Shown here piece by piece: positions 24,506 to 32,868 of a DNA stretch of 37,010 nt. The DNA lies in contig JAHQVJ010000135.1 in the NCBI GenBank assembly GCA_019634415.1, positions 1 to 37,010 of the forward strand. The letters run 5' to 3'. Both the position numbers and the translations under genes were made by a program. The notes beneath the pieces are model-generated. The model saw only the letters and a list, made by a program, of their open reading frames with translations, ran no database searches and had not been told where the DNA came from. The DNA is from Myxococcales bacterium (GTDB taxonomy: Bacteria; Myxococcota_A; UBA796; GCA-2862545). The first letter of the stretch is position 1; each line of letters begins with the position of its first letter.

Positions 24506-26576
24506 CGAGCGCTCCCAGGGCCGGGATGCATCCCTCGCAGGCACACGGCGGCAGGGTCAGCACGAAGGTGGCGCCTGGGGGTGGCTGCGGCGCCAGCTCG
24601 AGGCGTCCGCCGATACCTTGCGCGATCCGCGCGCTCACGAACAGGCCGAGCCCGGTGCCCGTGCCCGGTGCCTTGGTGGTGTAGAAGGGGTCGAACACCC
24701 GCTCGGCGGCCGCAGGGGACAGCCCCGGGCCATCGTCGGACACGCGGAACTGCAGGCCTCCCCCCACGGGATCGGGCACCACGGCGAGGGTGACGTTGCC
24801 GGCGCCCTCCACGGCGTCCAGCGCATTCAGCCCGAGGTTCACGAGCACCTGAGCCAGCTTGTCTCGACTGGTGAACAGCGTGCCCACCGCGGCGTCCATC
24901 TCGGCTCGCAGCCGTACGTCCCGGCTCCGGGGGTCGTGCTGCAGCAGGCGGACCACCTCGTCCACCAGGGTGTGTGCGTCGAACGGGGCGACTTGCTCCG
25001 ACGAGGGACGTCCCAGATCCATCAGCTGCCGCAGTAGCCCGGTCATGCGGCGTACCTGGTCGCGCAGCACGGGCAGGGAACGTCGAGCGTCCTGTGGATC
25101 CCACATGCGCTCCAGCAGCTCCAGCTCCGAGCTCATGCTCGCCAGCGGGTTGCCGATCTCGTGGGCGAGGCCCGCAGCCAGCGTGCCCAGCGAGGCCATC
25201 TTCTCCTGGTGGGCCAGCTGGGCCTGCATGCGGCGGATCGCCGTCACGTCTCGCGCGATCTCCACCACCGCGCCGCAGGGACCGTCCTGGGCCGGGAGGG
25301 GGTAGGTGTCCACGCGCAGGATCTCGGTGTAGCCGTCATCGGTGTGGCGTCGCTCCTCGCTGTGGGCCTGTCCGCTCCGGAGCACCCGGTCGACCAGGCC
25401 GTGGTCGGCGCACGGGTTGCCCACGAGGTCGGGCCCGTGGGCCTCCATGGCGGCCCGATTCGCCCGGACCACGCGATGTGCTGCGTCGACGACGGTGATC
25501 CGCTCCCGCATGGTGTCGAGGAGCAGATCCGAGAACTCCCGGGCGGCAGCGAGCTGTCGGGTGCGATCCTGCACGCGGGCATCGAGCTCCTCGTAGGAGG
25601 ACTGGAGCGCCTCGCCCATGCGGTTGAACTCCTGGGCGAGCTCGGCGATCTCGTCGTCGCCGCGCACGGGCACCCGCTCGCCGAGCTGGCCCGAGGCGAT
25701 GCGCTTGGCGGCGTCCACCACGTCGTGCACGGGCTCCACGAAGCGACCCACCACCCACATGGCGGCGATGGTGGCGGTGAGCGCCAGGAGCCCAGCTCCG
25801 GCCAGCCCCTGGAGCCACCACGCACGCAGCGGAGCCACCGCGACGGCCTCGGGAACCTCCACCCACACGCCCCATGGCAGCGAGGCCGCGGGTGCGAAGG
25901 CGGCGAGCACGGGGCCCGCACGGGTCTGGGCTGCCCCAGACCAGCCCTCGCCGTGCGCTGCCGCCTGCGACGCCGGCCCTCCGAGCAGATCGCCGCGGCC
26001 GCGGTTGGGCTCGTCGTTCTCGAAGGCGTGGCAAACCACGGTGCCGCTGCGGTCCACGATGAAGGCGGCCCCGCCGAGGGCCCCGCTCGCGCGCTCGCTC
26101 AGCATGTCCTGGTGCAGGGTGAAGTCCACACGGCCGCACAGCAGGCCCCCCGCCCGCTCCACGCCCACCACCACCTGGTGCGCGAAGCCTCGCCCCGCGT
26201 GGGTCATCGCCTGATCGGGGTTGGCCACGAGATCGCGACAGGCCGTGATCACCCACTCGTCGATGGGGTCGGAGCTGCGGGCGACGATCTGCCCGGTGGC
26301 ATCCACCATGAGCAACGCGTCGAGCTGGGTGTCGTCGGGTGCGGTGTGCACGGGCAGGGCGCGCAGCCGCTGGCGCTGCAGCTCGAGGAACAGGTCCAGG
26401 TCGGCGGCGTAGGCTTGCGCCGTCTTCTCCGTGGACTCCAGGACGAACTGTTGGAGCAACGCCGAGCTTCGCCAGTAGGTGAGCAGTGCGGCGAGGAGCA
26501 GCGGCACGAGGGAGACGGCCACGAAGGCAGCGAGCATGCGTCGTCCGAGGGTGCCTCGCTTGGTGCGGCCGAGCAT
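24498..26576 (-). CDS. Membrane histidine kinase with large periplasmic sensor
   Basis: 692 residues from ATG 26576, with GGAGGAG 3 nt upstream. Transmembrane helices at about 13-34 and 253-277 enclose a 215-residue periplasmic region resembling a Cache sensor. That region holds several Cys, His and Met residues (Cys113, MTH at 124-126, Cys147, His155, Met158, VVCHAF at 180-185) that could bind metal. HAMP about 278-331, PAS about 346-447, HisKA with His472 in LAAGLAHEIGNPLASM, and an HATPase domain with N-box NLGLNALDAV and DDGPGL. A second Cys cluster lies at the C-terminus (CACEGC). Ligand not proved; copper or silver is the natural guess from the divergent efflux operon. Confidence 0.93.
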   Translation of the reverse strand: MLGRTKRGTLGRRMLAAFVAVSLVPLLLAALLTYWRSSALLQQFVLESTEKTAQAYAADLDLFLELQRQRLRALPVHTAPDDTQLDALLMVDATGQIVARSSDPIDEWVITACRDLVANPDQAMTHAGRGFAHQVVVGVERAGGLLCGRVDFTLHQDMLSERASGALGGAAFIVDRSGTVVCHAFENDEPNRGRGDLLGGPASQAAAHGEGWSGAAQTRAGPVLAAFAPAASLPWGVWVEVPEAVAVAPLRAWWLQGLAGAGLLALTATIAAMWVVGRFVEPVHDVVDAAKRIASGQLGERVPVRGDDEIAELAQEFNRMGEALQSSYEELDARVQDRTRQLAAAREFSDLLLDTMRERITVVDAAHRVVRANRAAMEAHGPDLVGNPCADHGLVDRVLRSGQAHSEERRHTDDGYTEILRVDTYPLPAQDGPCGAVVEIARDVTAIRRMQAQLAHQEKMASLGTLAAGLAHEIGNPLASMSSELELLERMWDPQDARRSLPVLRDQVRRMTGLLRQLMDLGRPSSEQVAPFDAHTLVDEVVRLLQHDPRSRDVRLRAEMDAAVGTLFTSRDKLAQVLVNLGLNALDAVEGAGNVTLAVVPDPVGGGLQFRVSDDGPGLSPAAAERVFDPFYTTKAPGTGTGLGLFVSARIAQGIGGRLELAPQPPPGATFVLTLPPCACEGCIPALGALDG

Positions 26577-26601
26577 GTCTCCTCCTGCGACTGCGATCTC
26601 T

Positions 26602-26617
26602 AGCAAGTTCCGGGCCG
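26602..26617 (-). promoter_or_regulatory. Sigma54 (-24/-12) promoter of the kinase/regulator operon
   Basis: On the minus strand CGGCCCGGAACTTGCT keeps GG and TTGCT with the exact 10-base separation; two positions differ from consensus. The predicted start near 26591 is 15 nt before the kinase ATG and leaves room for the GGAGGAG site. This implies positive autoregulation by the system. Confidence 0.65.
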
Positions 26618-26653
26618 ACTCCCCCGAGACGGTAGAGAGGAGTGCGCGTCCTC

Positions 26654-26669
26654 TGGCACGACTTCTGCT
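26654..26669 (+). promoter_or_regulatory. Sigma54 (-24/-12) promoter of the efflux operon
   Basis: TGGCACGACTTCTGCT has the full -24 element TGGCACG and a -12 TGCT in the correct register, one base from consensus. The predicted start is near 26680, 12 nt before GTG 26692. Two direct TGCGA half-sites at 26586-26596 lie about 89 bp upstream of the start, near the position of the enhancer sites in the lipoprotein promoter. Confidence 0.78.
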
Positions 26670-26691
26670 AGGGAGCGCTGCGGAGTGTGTC

Positions 26692-27945
26692 GTGCTGACG
26701 ATGTTGCTGATGATGGCCGCGGCCGAGGGGCAGCCGGCCGATGCGTGGGCCCTGGCGGAGCGAGCGGTGCGGGCGAGCCCCGCCCTCGAGGGGCTGCAGG
26801 CGCGTGCGGCCTCGCTGCACCATCGGGCGCGGGTGGCGGGGGCCTGGTCCGATCCCGTGCTGTCGGTGGAGCTGTCGAACGCCCCGGTGACGAGCCTGTC
26901 GCTGGGGGACCACCCCATGTCGGGCACGCAGCTCCGGCTGCAGCAGCACCTCCCGCCGCCGGGTCGGAGCCGGCTGCTGCGGAGCGTGGGGGAGGGGCGC
27001 GCGGAGGTGGCGGACGAAGCCACCGCCGAGGCAGCCCTGCGCCTGCGGGCCCATGTGGTGCGCTCCTGGTGGGAGCTCACGCGGATCCGAGGCCTGCGGC
27101 GCCTCACCGACGCGCACCTGGCGCGCAGCGAGGAGCTGCTCGCCTCCGTTCGCGTGCGCTTCGAGACCGGTGGGGTGGGGCAGTACGCCGTGGTGCGACT
27201 CGAGGTGCTCCGCGACCGGCTCCGCGACGATCTGGGCGACTTCGAGCGAGCCGACACCGAGCTGGTCTCGGCGCTGACGGCCGCGCTTGCGTCCGACGAG
27301 GAGACCTTCGAGACGCCCGCGGAGATCCCGGCCCTGCCGCCACCCCCACCGCAGGCGTGGACGGAGGTGGCGCGCGCCCACCGCCCAGCGCTGCGCCGGT
27401 GGACCCACGAGCGTCGTGCAGCGGAGCAGGGCGCTCGCCTGGCCCGCGTGGACGCCTTTCGGGGCGTGACCCTGTGGGCCGGATACCGCGTGCGCACCAT
27501 CGACACGCCGCAGGACGCCGGGGTGGACTTCGCGTCGTTGGGGGTCGGCGTGCCGCTGCCCTTGAGCTCGGTGCGCCGCAGCCGCGGAGAGCGGGAGGCG
27601 GCCCTGAGCGAGGCCGTGTCTGCGTCGGCCCACGAGCAGGCGCTGCTCGACGCCGTCGACGCCGACATGCAGGCCATCCTCGCCCGGTGGCGTCGAGCGT
27701 CCGACAAGGTGGCGCTCTACGACGACACCCTGATCCCGTCCGCGACGGCAGCGCTGCAGCTCGCGCGTGCGGACTTCGCCGTCGGGCGCGCCGACTTCGC
27801 CTCGGTGTTCGACACGGAGGTGGAGCTGGTGGACCTGGAGCGGTCGCGCCTTCAGGCCGCGGTGCAGACCCATCTGCAGCAGGCCGAGGCGCTGGCGGTG
27901 CTGGGCGTGCGGCCGACGACCTCGACCCTTGGAGAAGCCCCGTGA
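26692..27945 (+). CDS. cusC: Outer-membrane efflux channel, CusC/CzcC (TolC) family
   Basis: 417 residues from GTG 26692, chosen because GGAG lies 6 nt upstream; ATG 26701 has no such site. Short signal peptide MLTMLLMMAAAEG. The two repeats of the TolC fold are seen: the first with AWALAERAVRASPALEGLQA, GAWSDPVLSVELSNAP and long helices, the second with the strand-rich part GVTLWAGYRVRT and LGVGVPLPLSSVRRSRGERE, then long helices to the end. It forms the outer-membrane duct of a tripartite pump with the two gene products that follow. No lipobox Cys is visible, unlike E. coli CusC. The stop overlaps the next start as GTGA. Driven by a sigma54-type promoter. Confidence 0.87.
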   Translation: MLTMLLMMAAAEGQPADAWALAERAVRASPALEGLQARAASLHHRARVAGAWSDPVLSVELSNAPVTSLSLGDHPMSGTQLRLQQHLPPPGRSRLLRSVGEGRAEVADEATAEAALRLRAHVVRSWWELTRIRGLRRLTDAHLARSEELLASVRVRFETGGVGQYAVVRLEVLRDRLRDDLGDFERADTELVSALTAALASDEETFETPAEIPALPPPPPQAWTEVARAHRPALRRWTHERRAAEQGARLARVDAFRGVTLWAGYRVRTIDTPQDAGVDFASLGVGVPLPLSSVRRSRGEREAALSEAVSASAHEQALLDAVDADMQAILARWRRASDKVALYDDTLIPSATAALQLARADFAVGRADFASVFDTEVELVDLERSRLQAAVQTHLQQAEALAVLGVRPTTSTLGEAP

Positions 27946-29150
27946 GGTGCCTGCTACTGCTGACCTCGTTGCTCGTCGCCTGTGGGCGGTCCGAGTCCAC
28001 CGAGCACGACCATCCCCACCCCCACGAGCAGGCCACGCAGCTGTACACCTGCTCGATGCACCCCCAGGTGCTGCAGCCCGAGCCCGGCAGCTGCCCCATC
28101 TGTGGGATGGACCTCACGCCGGTGAAGGCCAGCGAGGAGGAGGAGGAGACCGAGGACTCCTTCGTGCGCATCGCGCCGGGCGTGGTGCAGCAGATGGGCG
28201 TGAAGACCGCGCCCGTCGAGCGCACCGAGGTGTACCGGCACGTGCGCACGGTGGGCGAGGTGGAGGTGGGGGAGGACGAGGTGGAGGTCGTGAACCTCCG
28301 CTTCTCCGGCTGGGTCGAGGGCTTGGTGGTGGACACCACGGGCGACGAGGTGAAGGCGGGCCAGACGCTGTTCCGCATCTACTCGCCGGAGCTCGTGGCG
28401 GCCCAGGAGGAGCTCCTGCTGGCGCTTCGCACTCAGGGAGCCGACGGTGCGCTGACCCGGTCGGCGCGGCGCAAGCTCGAGCTGTGGGACGTCTCGTCGC
28501 GCGACATTCTCCGCATCGAGGAGTCCGGGGAGGCCTCGCGGACCATCGCCGTGCGCGCGCCTCGCTCGGGCTTCGTGCTGCACAAGGACGTCGTGGAGGG
28601 GGCCAGGGTGAAGGCCGGCCAGGACCTGTACCGGATCGGGAACCTGAAGCGGATCTGGGTCACCGCCGAGATCTACGAGCACGACGTGCCCTGGGTGGAG
28701 GTGGGACAGCCCGCGCAGATGGAGTTGACCCACCTCGCTGGGCGGCCCGTTCAGGGGCGCGTGGCCTACGTCTACCCCACCCTCGACGAGCACACGCGCA
28801 CGCTCCCGGTGCGCCTGGAGTTCGACAACCCAGGGGTGCGGCTCAAGCCCGGCATGTTCGCCACGGTGACGATCCGACATCGCCAGCAGCGCGACGTCAC
28901 AGCGGTGCCCACCCAGGCCGTGCTCCACTCGGGTCAGCGCCAGCTGGTGTTCGTGGCCCACGGTCGCGGCCGCTTCGAGCCGCGCGAGATCCGCACCGGC
29001 CTGGCCGGCGACAACCGCATGACCGAGGTCACCGAGGGCTTGGCCGTGGGTGAGGTCGTGGCCACCTCAGGCCAGTTCCTGATCGACTCCGAGAGCCAGC
29101 TGCAGGAGGCGCTGCAGAAGGTGCTCGCGGGCAACGAGCCGACGCCGTGA
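27942..29150 (+). CDS. cusB: CusB-like periplasmic adaptor lipoprotein with heavy-metal-binding module
   Basis: 402 residues from GTG 27942 (GTGA overlap). The leader MRCLLLLTSLLVAC has lipobox LVAC, so the adaptor is lipid-anchored at Cys14. A His-rich stretch HDHPHPHEQ follows, then a heavy-metal-binding domain at about 36-62 (YTCSMHPQVLQPEPGSCPIC, then GM). The body is the membrane-fusion family: barrel-sandwich pieces such as VEVVNLRFSGWVEGLVVDTT and TIAVRAPRSGFVLHKDVVEG, then the beta-barrel (RIWVTAEIYEHDVPWVEVGQ) and a membrane-proximal end. It links the RND pump to the outer-membrane channel and likely hands Cu(I) to it. Next start overlaps as GTGA. Confidence 0.93.
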   Translation: MRCLLLLTSLLVACGRSESTEHDHPHPHEQATQLYTCSMHPQVLQPEPGSCPICGMDLTPVKASEEEEETEDSFVRIAPGVVQQMGVKTAPVERTEVYRHVRTVGEVEVGEDEVEVVNLRFSGWVEGLVVDTTGDEVKAGQTLFRIYSPELVAAQEELLLALRTQGADGALTRSARRKLELWDVSSRDILRIEESGEASRTIAVRAPRSGFVLHKDVVEGARVKAGQDLYRIGNLKRIWVTAEIYEHDVPWVEVGQPAQMELTHLAGRPVQGRVAYVYPTLDEHTRTLPVRLEFDNPGVRLKPGMFATVTIRHRQQRDVTAVPTQAVLHSGQRQLVFVAHGRGRFEPREIRTGLAGDNRMTEVTEGLAVGEVVATSGQFLIDSESQLQEALQKVLAGNEPTP

Positions 29151-32100
29151 TCGCGCAAGTCATCGAGGCGAGCCTGCGCAACCGGGGGTTCGTGGTCCTG
29201 GTCGCGGGCATCGCCGCCGTGCTGGGCCTGTGGGCGGTGCGGCACACGCCCGTGGACGCCATTCCCGATCTGTCCGACGTGCAGGTCATCGTGTACACCG
29301 AGTTCCCCGGCCAGTCCCCCGAGGTCGTCGACGACCAGGTCACCTACCCGCTGTCCACGGCCCTGCTGAGCGTGCCCCACGCCCGAGACGTGCGTGGGTA
29401 CTCGTTCTTCGGCTTCTCCATGGTCTACGTGATCTTCGACGACGACACGGACCTGTACTGGGCTCGATCTCGGGTGCTCGAGTACCTCAACGTGGTGCAG
29501 GGCCGGCTGCCGCCCGGGGTCACGCCGCAGCTGGGGCCGGATGCGACGGGGGTGGGGTGGGTCTTCCAGTACACCCTGACCGACTTCACGCAGCGGGCCG
29601 AGGTGCTGCGCGGGCACCTGGACGTGAACGGTGACCATCGCGTGGAGGAGGCGGAGCTGCCTGAACCCGACGACGGCGACGTCTACACCGACGCCACCCT
29701 ACGGCGCGTGCTGCACGCCGATCCGCCTCCCTCCAAGTCCGCGTCGGCCGAGGCCTGGACCGACGAGGCGGTGGCCTACCTGCGGCAGGGGTTCGACCGC
29801 GATCGCGACCAGCGGATCTCGATGCAGGAGCTGGGTCGCGCAGCGAACTTCCGCGGCGTGGGCCTGGACGAGCTGCGCTCGCTGCAGGACTGGTACCTGC
29901 GCTACGACCTGATGTCGCTTCAGGGCGTGGCGGAGGTGGCGAGCGTGGGGGGCTTCGTCCGCCAGTACCAGGTGGAGGTGGACCCCGAGAAGCTCCGGGC
30001 CTTCGGGGTATCCCTGAAGGCGGTGCGGCAGGCCATCCGGAACGCCAACCTCGATGCGGGTGGGCGACTGGTGGAGATGGCCGAGACGGAGTTCATGGTG
30101 CGAGGGCAGGGCTACCTGACCTCCATCGAGGATCTCGAGACCATCCCCGTGGGGGTGATGGGATCGGCCCACGTGCCGGTGCTGCTGTCGCAGGTGGCTC
30201 GTGTGCAGCTGGGGCCCGAGGCGCGCCGTGGCCTGGTGGACATGAACGGCGAGGGCGAGGTGGTGAGCGGCATCGTGGTGATGCGCTTCGGGGAGAACGC
30301 GCGCGCGGTGATCGAGCGGGTGAAGACGCGGCTGGCTGAGCTTCGGCCAGGCCTGCCCGAGGGCGTGGAGATCCACGTCTCCTACGATCGATCGGAGCTC
30401 ATCGACGCGGCCGTGGGCACGCTGCAGCGCAAGCTCGTCGAGGAGATGATCGTCGTCGTGCTGGTGTGCCTGGTGTTCTTGCTCCACCTGCGCAGCGCCC
30501 TGGTCGCCGTCGTCACCGTGCCGCTGGGGGTGCTGCTGTCGTTCGCGGCGATGAAGGCGATGGGGCTCAACGCCAACATCATGAGCCTCGGCGGGATCGC
30601 CATCGCCGTGGGGGTGATGGTGGACGCCAGCGTGGTGATGGTGGAGAACCTGCACAAGCACCGCGAGCGCCACCCGGATCGGCCGCTTCAGCAGACCGTG
30701 CTCCAGGCGAGCACGGAGGTCGGGCCGGCCCTGTTCTTCTCGCTGCTCGTGGTGACCGTGTCGTTCCTGCCCGTGTTCGCCCTCGAGCAGCAGGAGGGGC
30801 GGCTGTTCGGGCCGCTCGCGTTCACCAAGACCTTCGCGATGCTGTTCTCCTCGATCCTCGCCGTCACGCTGGTGCCCGTGCTGATGCTCGGCCTGGTGCG
30901 CGGGCCCGTGCGACGCGAGGCCGACAACCCCGTCGCGCGCTTCTTCGTGCGCGCCTACCGGCCGGTGATCGACGCTGTGCTGCACAGGCCCGTGGCGGTG
31001 GTGGTGGGAGCGCTGGTGGTGGCGCTGCTCACGCTGTGGCCCTACAGCCGCCTCGGCACGGAGTTCATGCCGCCCCTCAACGAGGGGGACCTGCTGTACA
31101 TGCCCACCACGCCGCCGGGTGTCTCCATCACCCAGGCGCGCGATCTGCTGCAGAAGACCGATCGCATCATCGCCCAGCACCCGCAGGTACGGCACGTGCT
31201 CGGCAAGATCGGCCGGGCCGAGACCGCGACGGATCCGGCCCCGCTGTCGATGATCGAGACCACCATCCTGCTCACGCCGAAGCACAGCTGGCCCCGCGGC
31301 AAGCAGATCGAGGACGTGATCGCGGAGCTCGACGAGATGGTGCAGCTGCCGGGCGTCACCAACGCCTGGACCATGCCCATCAAGACGCGCATCGACATGC
31401 TGGCCACCGGCATCAAGACGCCGGTGGGCATCAAGCTGCTGGGCGACGACCTCGCCGAGCTGTCGAAGGTGGGGGCCCAGATCGAGGGTGTGCTCCGCGG
31501 GGTCGAGGGCACGGCCTCGGTGTACTCGGAGCGAGTGGTCGGGGGGAACTACATCGACATCCGCGTGCGGCGTGCGGACGCCGCCCGGTACGGCCTGAAC
31601 GTCGGCGACGTGCAGGACGTGGTGCTGTCGGCCATCGGCGGCATGAACGTGACGCAGACGGTGGAGGGGCTCGAGCGGTACCCGGTGAACGTGCGGTACC
31701 CGCGGGAACTCCGACACGATCTGGACGCGCTGCGGGCCGTGGCCGTGCACTCGCCCATGGGACACACGGTACCGCTGGGGCAGGTGGCGGACGTGGAGAT
31801 CCGCAAGGGTCCTCCAGCCATCAAGAGCGAGAACGCGCGCCGGACGGCGTGGATCTTCGTGGACCTGAGCACGTCGGACATCGGCGGCTACGTGGAGCGC
31901 GCCCGGGCCGTCGTGGACCGTCAGGTGGCGAGGCCCGAGGGGGTGTCGCTGCAGTGGTCGGGTCAGTACGCCTACCTACAGCGCGCCAACGAGCGGCTGG
32001 CCTTGGTCGTGCCGTTGACGCTGGCCATCATCGTGGTGCTGCTCTACCTGCACTTCCGCCGGATGGGCCAGACCCTGATGGTCTTGGTGGGAACCTTGGT

Positions 32101-32554
32101 CTTCGCGCCCATCGGGGGCGTGTGGTGCATGTACCTGGCGGGCTTCAACCTGTCGGTGGCCGCAGGCGTGGGCTTCATCGCGCTGGCGGGGCTGGCGGCC
32201 GAGACGGGGGTGGTCATGCTCGTCTACCTGGACGAGGCCGTGGCACGCTTCGCCCGACAGGGACGCCTCGGCACCATGGCGCAGCTGCGCGAGGCGATCC
32301 GCGAGGGGGCCGTGGACCGGGTGCGCCCCAAGCTGATGACGGTGGCCACCACCACCCTCGGGCTGATGCCCGTGATGCTCGGCACCGAGACCGGCACGCG
32401 GATCATGAAGCGGATCGCAGCACCGATGGTGGGAGGGCTGGTGTCCTCCACGCTGCTCACCCTCGTGGTGATCCCAGCGATCTACCTGCTCTGGAAGGGG
32501 TCGTCGGTGGTCGAGGGCCGGCGAGATGACAAGGATACCCCTAGGGGGGTATAG
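29147..32554 (+). CDS. cusA: CusA-like copper/silver RND efflux pump with EF-hand insertion
   Basis: 1135 residues, a proton-driven trimeric inner-membrane pump of the heavy-metal RND family. The three methionines that line the Cu(I)/Ag(I) path in E. coli CusA are present at Met652 (LLYMP), Met702 (PLSMIET) and Met751 (RIDMLATG), with the same mutual spacing (50 and 49), so Cu/Ag rather than Zn/Co/Cd is the likely substrate. The membrane signature VMVDASVVMVENLHK is intact. Between YTLTD (142-146) and DELRSLQDWY (241-250), where CusA has about ten residues, there are about 94 extra residues with two canonical EF-hand loops: Asp159-Glu170 and Asp217-Glu228. The insertion is in frame and flanked by conserved sequence. 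The last codons overlap the csoR operator. Confidence 0.95.
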   Translation: MIAQVIEASLRNRGFVVLVAGIAAVLGLWAVRHTPVDAIPDLSDVQVIVYTEFPGQSPEVVDDQVTYPLSTALLSVPHARDVRGYSFFGFSMVYVIFDDDTDLYWARSRVLEYLNVVQGRLPPGVTPQLGPDATGVGWVFQYTLTDFTQRAEVLRGHLDVNGDHRVEEAELPEPDDGDVYTDATLRRVLHADPPPSKSASAEAWTDEAVAYLRQGFDRDRDQRISMQELGRAANFRGVGLDELRSLQDWYLRYDLMSLQGVAEVASVGGFVRQYQVEVDPEKLRAFGVSLKAVRQAIRNANLDAGGRLVEMAETEFMVRGQGYLTSIEDLETIPVGVMGSAHVPVLLSQVARVQLGPEARRGLVDMNGEGEVVSGIVVMRFGENARAVIERVKTRLAELRPGLPEGVEIHVSYDRSELIDAAVGTLQRKLVEEMIVVVLVCLVFLLHLRSALVAVVTVPLGVLLSFAAMKAMGLNANIMSLGGIAIAVGVMVDASVVMVENLHKHRERHPDRPLQQTVLQASTEVGPALFFSLLVVTVSFLPVFALEQQEGRLFGPLAFTKTFAMLFSSILAVTLVPVLMLGLVRGPVRREADNPVARFFVRAYRPVIDAVLHRPVAVVVGALVVALLTLWPYSRLGTEFMPPLNEGDLLYMPTTPPGVSITQARDLLQKTDRIIAQHPQVRHVLGKIGRAETATDPAPLSMIETTILLTPKHSWPRGKQIEDVIAELDEMVQLPGVTNAWTMPIKTRIDMLATGIKTPVGIKLLGDDLAELSKVGAQIEGVLRGVEGTASVYSERVVGGNYIDIRVRRADAARYGLNVGDVQDVVLSAIGGMNVTQTVEGLERYPVNVRYPRELRHDLDALRAVAVHSPMGHTVPLGQVADVEIRKGPPAIKSENARRTAWIFVDLSTSDIGGYVERARAVVDRQVARPEGVSLQWSGQYAYLQRANERLALVVPLTLAIIVVLLYLHFRRMGQTLMVLVGTLVFAPIGGVWCMYLAGFNLSVAAGVGFIALAGLAAETGVVMLVYLDEAVARFARQGRLGTMAQLREAIREGAVDRVRPKLMTVATTTLGLMPVMLGTETGTRIMKRIAAPMVGGLVSSTLLTLVVIPAIYLLWKGSSVVEGRRDDKDTPRGV

Positions 32555-32555
32555 G
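32526..32555 (+). promoter_or_regulatory. csoR-copA promoter with CsoR operator
   Basis: ATACCCCTAGGGGGGTAT at 32535-32552 is a perfect 7-4-7 inverted repeat matching the known CsoR operator type (TACCCC-N4-GGGGTA). It lies between a -35-like ATGACA (32526-32531) and a -10-like TATAGG (32550-32555), 18 bp apart, so repressor binding would block polymerase. It overlaps the 3' end of the pump gene. Confidence 0.9.
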
Positions 32556-32579
32556 TACTGTCCTCGAGGGGAAGATCTC

Positions 32580-32861
32580 GTGCTGAAGCCAGAGACGAAG
32601 ACGAACGTGGAGGCGCGCCTGGCGCGGGTGGCGGGCCAGGTGGCCGGCATCCAGCGCATGGTGGCCGACGATCGCTACTGCGTGGACCTGCTGCAGCAGA
32701 TCTCCGCGGTGCGGGCCGCGCTGGGCAAGGTGAGCAACCTGGTGCTCGAGTCGCACCTGCACACCTGTGTGAGCGACGCCTTCCACAGCGACGACGCAGC
32801 CGACCGCGAGGCGAAGATCGCCGAGCTGGTGCGGGTGTTCGACAAGAACTGCACCTGCTGA
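32580..32861 (+). CDS. csoR: Copper-sensing repressor CsoR
   Basis: 93 residues from GTG 32580; the longer frame upstream would be translated through the operator. All-helical CsoR/RcnR family. The Cu(I) ligand triad is Cys34 (DDRYC), His59 and Cys63 (SHLHTC), with the exact spacing of the Mycobacterium CsoR triad (25 and 4). RVAGQVAGIQRMV is the family helix-1 pattern. It binds DNA without copper and releases it when Cu(I) binds. GAGGGGAAG precedes the start. copA follows after 7 bp, so the pair forms an autoregulated unit downstream of the efflux genes. Confidence 0.96.
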   Translation: MLKPETKTNVEARLARVAGQVAGIQRMVADDRYCVDLLQQISAVRAALGKVSNLVLESHLHTCVSDAFHSDDAADREAKIAELVRVFDKNCTC

Positions 32862-32868
32862 GGTCGGA

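Noticed and set aside
29585..29866. Frameshift or assembly error within cusA explaining the extra 94 residues
   Set aside because: The frame is kept on both sides, codon usage is unchanged, and the extra sequence encodes two complete EF-hand loops.
29699..31765. 688-residue minus-strand ORF opposite the RND pump
   Set aside because: It is the antisense shadow of cusA; its composition is His/Arg/Gln rich and shows no domain.
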